Shown here in pieces: positions 56,101 through 64,000 of a stretch of DNA of 64,000 bases. Positions within the stretch are counted from its first letter, which is position 1, and the number at the start of each line of letters is the position of its first letter. Under the pieces are notes generated by a model. The model saw only the letters and a program-made list of their open reading frames with translations. It had not been told where the DNA came from and made no database searches. The position numbers and the translations under genes were made by a program. Source of the DNA: Bugula neritina (lineage: Eukaryota; Bryozoa; Gymnolaemata; Cheilostomatida; Bugulidae); contig OZ037771.1 in the NCBI GenBank assembly GCA_964035545.1, positions 6,490,690 to 6,554,689 of the forward strand, in the 5' to 3' direction.

Positions 56101-58822
56101 AAAATTAAATTAGAACATACAAACATAAATAGAAACCTTGTTAAGCAATCCCGGACAATTTTTCAATTGCAAACAACCAAGAGGTTTTATAAGGATTTTT
56201 ATGAGTATTTTATAAGCATACATGGAACACTAAGAAGCTATTTATAAATTTATTAGATGTAACTTTGTTTAGAATGACTAAATTGTGAAGTCACCTGTGT
56301 GACAACAGTTTCATTTTGTACTTCCTGTAGGTGTTGAGGCTGATTGAAATAGTAGAGAGTAAGTTCTAGTTTTGAATTGTGTACAATGCTTGAATTTATA
56401 CGAAACAGCTTTACTATAGCGCTTTTTACAATGAAACTTGAGAGTGTGAGTGATACTAACATTGAGTTAGGGTTAGTTGGAGCTAACACAGAACATGAGA
56501 AGAAACAAAAATTTGTATCCCTATTAAAAGTACGGAAGTTAAAATAATACACGCTGAGAGATTGAAGACATTAAGTTATTAGTTATTAGGTTGATGAAAG
56601 ACCACCAGCAGACACTGCGTAGACTTGTCAAACAGTAAAACAGTTAAATGGTTATTAGAAGGTACCTTCATTACATCTGTTACAGACAAACACGACACTC
56701 AGAGAGAAGGGGTAGTCACGGAATGAGTAACAGATATTTTGCCAGTGCGGCGAGACTAACGCAACATATAAGACAGGCTCTACAGCTGCCTCTCGTACCA
56801 CACAATGTGTAAGGAACTAAGGCTTTTCTAAACACACAGCTAGCAACAGAAAAGGGTGGCCAGTGGGAGACAATTACGGGTCATTAATGGGTTGTATGGA
56901 GAGTTAATAAAGCTAATAAGTTACCAGTGAGCTTACTCTGACATCCAGAGCTACCAGCTCCGTCTCCTTTACCAGGCAGGAGCTATTGCTTGCGTCACAA
57001 TGAAGTCTGGTAGTGTGTGGACACCTGTGCAGCTCTATAGCATAGCACGGCACACTCAGTGAACATACTCTGGGATCACTGATAGACATGCGCAGAAAGT
57101 GAGAGGCACTGTGAGGTACCATGTTTTTTATTTCATCCTGGTAGATAAGTTGTGGTCTTGGTGCACATTCCAGCTCTGTGGCTTCTGGTTGATCAGGTTC
57201 GGTTTCTAAACAGAAATATTCTATGTCAATTATACAAGTACACAGCTGCACAGTTTCAGAAATAGCTCAACCTTGTGGGACAATCATATGGTAAATGTTT
57301 TTGAAATTTTTTGGTGACAGGAAATTGATATACAGAAATTACATATCTATTAAAAACATTAGCAGAAGTAGTAGTGGTTAAATATTCTTCCCAGCTGTCA
57401 CAAATATTTCAAGACTGTATATACTCATCATGCAGCTGAAGATATGTAAATATATATCTCAACTTCCCATTTTGGACACAAGCGCTGGGGAAAGTTAATC
57501 AGATTGCATCTAGATTACAAATAGAAGAAATTTCTCTGTTGTGAAAAAAAACTTTTTTTTCTTTTATGCTGGAACTTTTTTGCATTATTTTTAATTTGCC
57601 ATTCAAATCTGTTATTCAGCATTACAGGTCTTCAAAATAGAAAAATAATCTAACATCTGTATCGCGGGCTATTTTACTGAATATTTAACATCAAATGATA
57701 ATATTTATTAAATATATGAGGTTAAATAATTAATTACTATAAGTGAGTTATTCTAGTCAAAAGAAATAGACTTTCAATTACAATAGTGAAAAGTTCAAAG
57801 GTTCTGGGTTTACAAATTTATAATTTGTCTCAAAAAGCTAGTGGGAGTTGTCTACCTACAGCCAGTAACTTGAGACTACAATGTAGTCTACATCATATAA
57901 AGTAACTATAGAAGGTAAGTAAAGCTTAGACATCTCCGGCAGAACTAGCCGATGTTCTCTATGTGTGTAACCTTGGCTACAACACAATAGCAAATATATG
58001 CAGCTTTTAAACATTTTTCTAGTGTGATGCAAAAGTTGGTTTGGATAAATTAAAACAAAAACGCATAATTTCATTCGAGGTTTGAAGGTAAAACTAAAAT
58101 TGAGTGTTTGCAGAGTGACAACTGACAACTCTCGTATTTGACTTGGTGCAAGAGTGTAAAATGTAGTGACAGTGTGTGGCGTAACATCAGCATTCTCTCA
58201 TCCATTTCCAAAATAAATGCCAAAATTTAATTTTATGTCAGACTGTTGTACTTGGCCAAATTCAAGTGGGCGATGACTTCTCCTCAAACTGACACAGAAT
58301 TCGAGGTTGAAAATTGTCACACATTTAGTAAAGTCAACAAATTGACAGCCTGCCAGAAGTTTACCCAGGCTTACATGTTGCATATTTCTCTAAATTTAGT
58401 TGGACAAACAGAATTCTAATTAATGCGATTGTCTACAAGACTGCAGACCATGCATTTGATTTAGCACAAAAAGAGGACCTGAACAGTGAGATTAACAAGC
58501 TTGCGAGAACTAACTCTATAGCAGGAAGTGAGGAAGAAATTTGCGACACAAGCCTACCTGACACAGCTGTAGAACGTTTCTGACGCAGCAACCGACGAAG
58601 AGGTGCCACGGGCATTGCAGGTGTTGGATCCTCAAGAATCTGTTTGAGAACCAAGTCTATCTGACGGTTGGTGAGATGCTCTAGGCCAGTTGCTTTTCGT
58701 ATGGCTGAGTGATAAACTGTAAATATCTTGGATATTTCTTCTTTCTGGCAAAAAATAAAGGTTTGAGTCAGACTGAGAACAAAGTAATGTCTGCTAATTG
58801 AGAAATCATTAGTTACCACCAT
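50190..58822 (-). CDS. PDGF/VEGF-like growth factor, 5' end uncertain
   Basis: Minus-strand exons: 58744-58558 (or from an ATG at 58822), 57205-56937, 55068-54998, 52424-52305 and 50730-50190 (TGA), all in frame. The first exon is a propeptide (AIRKATGLEHLTNRQIDLVL…) ending in a furin-type site RQKR/S. The next two exons form a PDGF/VEGF domain: the opening CAPRPQLIY, VPCYAIELHRC and the closing HTECECARPRKR, like VEGF's HNKCECRPKK. The usual RCxGCC is replaced by RCPHTTRLHC. Exon 4 is Cys-rich (CVCPWPYN … CQCQCADGEEQLC), like the CxC repeats C-terminal to the knot in VEGF-C/D and insect PVFs. The last exon is a 180-codon tail with basic segments and several Asn-X-Ser/Thr sites. Expected to be secreted and to bind a receptor tyrosine kinase. 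The start is unresolved: the 58822 ATG gives a weak signal peptide (HYFVLSLTQTFIFC), while TTTATTTTTTGCCAG before 58744 is a good acceptor for an unseen upstream exon. Confidence 0.75.
50731..52304. other. Last intron of the PDGF/VEGF-like gene
   Basis: 1.6 kb, A/T-rich. Contains an 11-base G run at about 51472-51482. No element with clear ends and no coding content were found. Confidence 0.5.
53225..53540. mobile_element. Two copies of the GGAGAAATTGAGA MITE family
   Basis: 53230-53365 matches the reverse complement of the element at 30767-30935 (GTAGTGGAGAAATTGAGATA … TCTAGAACACAGGCTTTTCTC). A more decayed copy follows in the other orientation (53405-53535: TAATGGAGAGATTGGGAAAA … GCAAAAGAAGCTATTTTCTC). 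They lie in an intron of the PDGF/VEGF-like gene. Confidence 0.65.
54712..54870. mobile_element. Fold-back element, family F copy 2
   Basis: Inverted arms: GGTAGATGCAACACAAAATG followed by TTGGGGTCATTGAGTACAGT at the left, and CTACAGTCAGTGACCCCAAA then CTTTGTGCTGCATCTATC at the right. The arms share the GCARCACAAA-GTTGGGGTCA core with copies 1 and 3. The 96-codon ORF through it is not believed to be coding. Confidence 0.7.
55069..56936. other. Intron of the PDGF/VEGF-like gene
   Basis: 1.9 kb of A/T-rich DNA. No gene and no well-bounded element. A short stretch near 56284-56350 recalls the middle of the GGAGAAATTGAGA family but is too eroded to assign. Confidence 0.4.
57206..58557. other. 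First visible intron of the PDGF/VEGF-like gene
   Basis: 1.35 kb, no recognised elements or coding content. Confidence 0.5.
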
Positions 58823-59850
58823 GACCAGTTGAGTCTCTGGTCATTCTCTCTAGGTTACACAGGTGATCCCAATGTCCAAAGTACTGAGGGATCATGTCAC
58901 ATTCCATGATAAATTATAGATCAATCCTCATTTCTTTAGGAGAGTCTTAGCAAGCATTAGTAAATTGAACGTCAAGTTGTAAGGTTTCATAAAATGAGAA
59001 CAGCTAAAGATTGAACTGACTTCTGCTATTTTATTTTGTGTTTTATATTTTTAATATTAGGAAATAGATTAAGACAAGAATAGCTGTTGAAAATACAATG
59101 GATTCTCTATTTTTCTCATTGACCCAAACTATTTACGTATTTAGTAGTTTTATAAGTAATAGTGTGTACCCTGATTGTGTATCAAAGCAATTTCAAACTG
59201 ATCAGAGAAAGAATTAGGTCCGATATGGGACTAAAAAGCTCGGATTTTAAAAATAATCAGTTTAAGTCATACTTAAGGAACATCCTGGAATATTGTATAA
59301 AACAGCCAATGGTTTACATCCTCTTTGTTAGTAGTCTTTTATTTCATTTCCTTATCTAAATATTCTAAGAAGTCACTAATTTTAGCCAACAGCTAGTGAG
59401 TCAAATTAGATAACAATATTTCCTCATTCATGACAATAAAATGCTTTTAGTTGTGTCACTAATTGTTGCTGAGTAAACGATAACCAATGAAAAGTTTCTT
59501 CAAAGAGGAAATAAATGCAGAGGCTGCTGCAATATTTACATATTAGGCAAAATTGTATGTTTGTATGTATGTATGTTTGTATGAAGTGTCTTCACACGAG
59601 TCATTAATCTAAGTGAAATGTGCAGACAATAAGATAGAAGTAGGATGTAGATTGTTACAAAGCTCAGTATCTGATATCGAAAGTAGTACCTTCTTCATAT
59701 TGACTTTAACTGAAACAAAACTCATTCACACCCAAACTTATTTAAATATATAGACTAGGTGAGCTCACAGCTACTACATTAGAGTTTGTAAGAAAGTGAA
59801 GGGGGGGGGGAGTATGTACCCTAAATAAAAATATCACACACAAAATTTTA
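58823..59850. other. Upstream region of the PDGF/VEGF-like gene
   Basis: A search for a minus-strand signal-peptide exon ending in a phase-0 donor found nothing convincing. There is a short TGTATGTATGT tract near 59560 and a G run at 59801-59810. Confidence 0.4.
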
Positions 59851-59908
59851 AGTTGGATTTGGGTTCGAAAATCCTCACATGTGAGGAGTTTCAAACCCAA
59901 ATCCAACT
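59851..59908. repeat. 58-bp near-perfect palindrome
   Basis: AGTTGGATTTGGGTTCGAAA runs into ATCCTCACA, meets TGTGAGGAG at the centre, and returns as TTTCAAACCCAAATCCAACT. Arms are about 29 bases with only a few mismatches and essentially no loop. Confidence 0.9.
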
Positions 59909-60274
59909 TTGTAAAAATAATTATAGAACTTGGGCTATTAAAGTTTGTCATTGCTCCATAAATAGGAAAGTAGCAAACCATGGCTATAGCATCTCACAAC
60001 CTGTTGATAATCCTACTTATGAATGTGTATTATATGGAGGACCACTTGAAGTGTTTACAATGTTGTACCAATAAATTTCAGCATTCCTATCACAACATAT
60101 TGTGTAATTCCTAAAATATTTGCACGAAATGATAGCTAGGAACTCTACTGAGGAGAAAACAAAAATCTCAGTCAGGGAAAGCCTAGATCCACGCTCTTTC
60201 TTCAAGGGTTACTACCAAATGGTTTGCAAACATTTGAGTTAAATTCTTGGGCTAATCTGATCGTGTTAAGTTGG

Positions 60275-60413
60275 AAATGGTTAGAAGCAGCACAAAGTTG
60301 GGGGCTCATTGAGTGTAGTGTTTGAATACACCTGTCTGAACTCTCAACTCAAAATTATAGATCCCCAACCACTGCACCCAGTGATCACCAACTTTGTGCT
60401 GCTTCAAGTGATT
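60275..60413. mobile_element. Fold-back element, family F copy 3
   Basis: Arms AGAAGCAGCACAAAGTTGGG and CCAACTTTGTGCTGCTTCAA, extended inward by GGCTCATTGAGTGTAGTG against CACTGCACCCAGTGATCA. About 139 bp, non-coding. Confidence 0.7.
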
Positions 60414-61690
60414 TCCTGATAAGCTTTAAAGGATTATTTGTATGTCGGCAGGTTGTAAGTATGCAGATTAATAAACCACATCATGTGGTGAGTATCAGAC
60501 ATCAACTGCCTTAGCAAATGCTATTTCAGTCTGAACGAAGATCCACCTATTTCACCAGAAATAATGTTCCTAACACTCTTTTAAACGAGACCAAAGCAAA
60601 AAAATACTTTGGCATTAGTTTGAAAATTGTTGCTGGGTTGTTTCACTTAAAATATCAAACATACATTATGTTATACACCTCTTCCGCAGAGTTGAACCTC
60701 AAAATTGCAGAGTATCAACTTAGTAATTACCTCCCCCTATCCTTCATCCCCCTTCGCACTCAAGTGATGTCATAAGTTATCATTTGATAGTTTATAGTAA
60801 AAAGTATCAATCAGCTTGAGAAATTACCACAAATGTTAATTTCAGTACTTTACAGGAATACTAAAGAGGTTTATGGTAAATCACCATGTTAACAATGCGT
60901 TCAAGTTGGTTACATCCCGAAGAATAATTTGATTGCTTTGATTACTTGTTTATTGAACTATCGGCCAATTTATTAATATTTTAACTTGAATTGACTCTGT
61001 CTTTGTTCTTGGGGTGCGTTGGTTGAGATTATGCTAATCCAAAGTCGACACACTTAACTGATGAGTCTTGGCTAGTTTTCATATTCCCTCCCAGATTGCC
61101 CTTACCCTCCCTTCAAACTCAAGCCACCTTGTCCCACACGGTTCCCATCAACCATGCGTTTGTCAGTGTCACAACTAATAGTTTCGGAATTTGTGTGTTT
61201 CAAAGTTTCACCTAGTATTTCGACTTGGCAATGATGGCTTACGAAATTCTCACTTAAGTTATGGGCTACAAAGTATTTACGCAATGTACAACCTTGCAAG
61301 CCGAGCCAAGTTTACCAAGTTACATAAGTGGAAGACTGGGATATTTATAATATTTAAGCAACTGCTGTAACTGTAATAGCACTTACTGTGATGAATGCTT
61401 GAATATTATGGAGTGATATTTGTATGAGAATAACCATAAGCACTGATATACACAAGTGTTTCATATCCACATAGCTCTGTGTTTTTCACCAACTCTAACT
61501 GACATCTACAACATAAATCAGTGTCAAATATAGTTGTGCACTTTTATCCTGGAACAAACTCATCATTGCTTTAAGCATTATATATGTGTCCAGTTTAGTG
61601 ATTTCAACAAGTGAAGGGAAATTTGCACATAAAGGGGTTTTTACCATCCTCTCCTTAGGGTAGACCTGGTTTAGAGAATAAGTTGATGCT
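60414..61690. other. Intergenic, nothing recognised
   Basis: A/T-rich DNA without a convincing gene, RNA or bounded element. Confidence 0.5.
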
Positions 61691-61698
61691 GTAAGGGT

Positions 61699-61815
61699 TG
61701 TAGTATGGTGTCATCACAGATAGATGCTTCCAAGTTAGCTAGCGTCTAACTGGGAAGTGTCTACCTGCTAGCTAACTTGAAAGTGTCTATCTGGGATGAA
61801 ACCTATAGTACTACA
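61699..61815. repeat. Inverted repeat with ~45-bp arms
   Basis: AGATAGATGCTTCCAAGTTAGCTAGC at 61718-61743 pairs with GCTAGCTAAC…GTGTCTATCT ending at 61796. Weaker complementarity extends outward (TAGTATGGTGTCATC against GATGAAACCTATAGTACTA). It is probably a small fold-back element. Confidence 0.65.
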
Positions 61816-61915
61816 CCACATACCCTAATCTTTACATGACCATAATGTATGTAGAGTATAGATGACAATGTACAAACATACCAACTAGTAGAGTAGGTAA
61901 CATCCTAAAGTTGAG

Positions 61916-61990
61916 GTAGGTACAGTAATGGAGAAATTGAGAAAAGCCTGTGTTCTAGATTAAAAATGTAGCGAAAGAAGCTAAGCTTTA
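61916..61990. repeat. Truncated copy of the GGAGAAATTGAGA MITE family
   Basis: AATGGAGAAATTGAGAAAAG then CCTGTGTTCTAGATTA, nearly identical to the left end of the element at 30767. The rest is absent. Confidence 0.7.
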
Positions 61991-64000
61991 GCTGACTTGC
62001 TCTGTTAGGCTGCTACTAGAGTAGCCTAAATAGAATGGAAGGCTGCTGAGTAAAGCTTTCTGCCCCCTTATGTTGTAAGCTACTTACTACTGTCTTGCAA
62101 TGCAAGATAAAACATGTTATGTAATATCTGCATTTATTATTGTCACAATTCATGAAAATATTAATAATCTTATGGAATAGTTATCAGTTAAACTAGTTCT
62201 TGCTGAATTACACTGCCTAATCATCTCAATTCTCAATTAATATAGCTTACTCAAGCACTAAACAAACTGTTAATTTATATTAAAATTGTGTATGAAATTT
62301 TAGTTAGTTTAGTTACAGCAACAAAAACCACTAAAATAATATTTTGAAATTAAAAATGTTGGATAAAGTTTGAAGGCACTAGATACTGGTTTACTGGTTT
62401 ACTCTAGTACTGCAGGCTTTGTTCAACTTTGCTGGACATAATGAGTTGGTAAAAATACCTGCATAATGATTCTCATAATGAGGATTAGAAACCTACAAAA
62501 TTCAAGCTTTCGAAGACTGTCACCTGTTCAAACCAACAAAGAAATGTTTTGCTGTTTACATCCGCTAAAAGTGCAAAGTGAAGCCAAACTAAAATATGCT
62601 TTGCAACCAAATGTCTGAAAGCAATTCAAATTTTCATCAATTTGTAGCGGCAACCACTTGATTTTTAGCAAAATCAATCGAGCAATGCGTTGGATACTTC
62701 CAGATACATGTTTTCTGAAAGTTATGCTAAAATGTAATTGTTTCAAACTTTTAGCTTTGCAGCATGTTTTTCTGCACAGCAGAGATTATGCAATAGTATC
62801 ACTACTCTCTCATCACTCAAGGTCCAGGGTTCAACGCCATTCAGACAACATAATATTTTGTATGAGATGGCTAAAAAATTCTAATACTTATATAAGTAAA
62901 CGTTTATTCTTTTCATATCTAGGTGACTGATTAAGTAGATGGCAAATGCTTAGGAAATGCTGGGCAGATTTCTTGTTATAACAAATTTAAAATGAAATAA
63001 AAAAGTTCTAAAATAGATAAAAAGTATTTCATCCTGATATACAGAGATGCAACAAACTCTATTATTTGTTATGGAAATAGAAATCAGGATAGAGGGGCAA
63101 GAAATGACAAAGGGAGCATGGGAACTGAATTTTACCATAAGGCCCAAATTCGGAGACCACATATGCTAATATTTTTGTCACTTTTTGAAGCAGCATAGGA
63201 AGTTTAAACGTCACTAAAAATCCTCTTCTTTGTTAATTATTAAAAACATTGAGTAGAAATAAAACCTTCTTTATGTAACTTAGGAAGGCATCAATAATGG
63301 TGGTGACCAGTGGAAGTGTAAAGGTGGTTTTGTACAGAATAGACGATGTATGTTTGGTACAATTAGTACCTTGTACTAAATCTAAAACACTCACCACTAT
63401 AACTTATATAAACTTCTGCAAGTTCAAATGTAAAATGCATACTTCTAGAAAATAGCTGTGCAACTTTTATTACATGCATTATTTTATTTCATATCTTAAC
63501 TTTATGAACCATGAGTTCATTTTTCAAAATGTTTAAATTAAATGCTTAAAAAATGCATTTAAAAAATGTATTCCTGCAAAAATGCCCTGGAGCAGCTTGA
63601 CCACAACCCCAGCTGTTCTGGCAAAACACATTTAATGGTTTTTTTATTGACATAGTGGTGAATGAGCTAGTTGTTTTTGGCAGTTGAATATAGCCACGTT
63701 GCAGGCAATTTTATACGATTCTGATTGGCTGGACTCTACATGACCAGCTAATGATTGTATCTGATAGGCCTAATAATGCATTTGTCTTTGAAAATGTAGA
63801 GTTTTATATGAGTTATAGTGGTGATATTTTAGAGTTGGTACACGCCCCTTTTTGGTTGAGTTTTATAGTCTGATCATGCTGTAGTCATCTATACAACACT
63901 TGAGTGTATGGGGAAATTATTAGTATTACGAAATCTGTTTTGGCTTACTTTGCTATGCCAGTTTTCTGACTTGGTTTGTAAGCAACTATGTAGGCAGTTA
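61991..64000. other. Intergenic end of window, nothing recognised
   Basis: 2 kb of A/T-rich sequence. Short ORFs show no family features. A B-box-like CCAGGGTTCAACGCC near 62825 lacks an A box at the right distance. Confidence 0.5.

Overview
The window is intron-rich, A/T-rich animal DNA. It carries metazoan gene families (a UBAC2-type UBA protein, a flavin-containing monooxygenase, a PDGF/VEGF-like ligand, Ig-like membrane receptors), GT-AG introns of about 0.2 to 6.6 kb, LTR retroelements, hAT-, Harbinger- and TTAA-type DNA elements, tRNA-derived SINEs and many minisatellites. An invertebrate, perhaps an early-branching one such as a sponge or cnidarian, seems likely. The sequence alone does not fix the phylum.

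Layout. (1) 0.5-32.5 kb, plus strand: a tandem array of three paralogous type I membrane receptors with degenerate Ig-like domains (genes A, B and C). Gene A enters the window already in progress. Gene B is complete (309 codons). Gene C is complete (549 codons) although its first two introns hold a 1.7 kb hAT element and a 5.65 kb LTR retrotransposon. Exon order and intron phases are shared, while the cytoplasmic tails are unrelated. (2) 5.2-12.7 kb, between genes A and B: a full-length, very young Ty3/gypsy element with a gag to pol -1 frameshift signal and a third, zinc-finger ORF that has no start codon and looks splice-dependent. (3) 23.7-29.3 kb, antisense in gene C intron 2: a second young Ty3/gypsy element of the Gmr1 type, with integrase upstream of reverse transcriptase and a SCAN-like capsid. 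(4) 33.0-37.9 kb, minus strand: a complete ten-exon flavin-containing monooxygenase. Its fourth intron holds a type I hammerhead ribozyme motif flanked by (AT)n. (5) 37.9-42.2 kb: intergenic, with a decayed LINE endonuclease fragment and simple repeats. (6) 42.2-48.9 kb, plus strand: a complete seven-exon UBAC2 homologue with several nested mobile elements in its introns. (7) 50.2-58.8 kb, minus strand: a PDGF/VEGF-like growth factor with a propeptide, a dibasic cleavage site, an atypical cystine-knot domain and a Cys-rich tail, convergent with UBAC2. (8) 58.8-64 kb: no gene found, several fold-back elements.

All exon models were read by eye from splice consensus and reading-frame continuity. 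Each complete model closes in frame across all junctions, which is strong internal support, but none has been checked against transcripts or databases. The genes are not an operon-like unit. The likely functional themes are a cell-surface receptor cluster and two unrelated enzyme or ERAD genes next to a secreted ligand gene.
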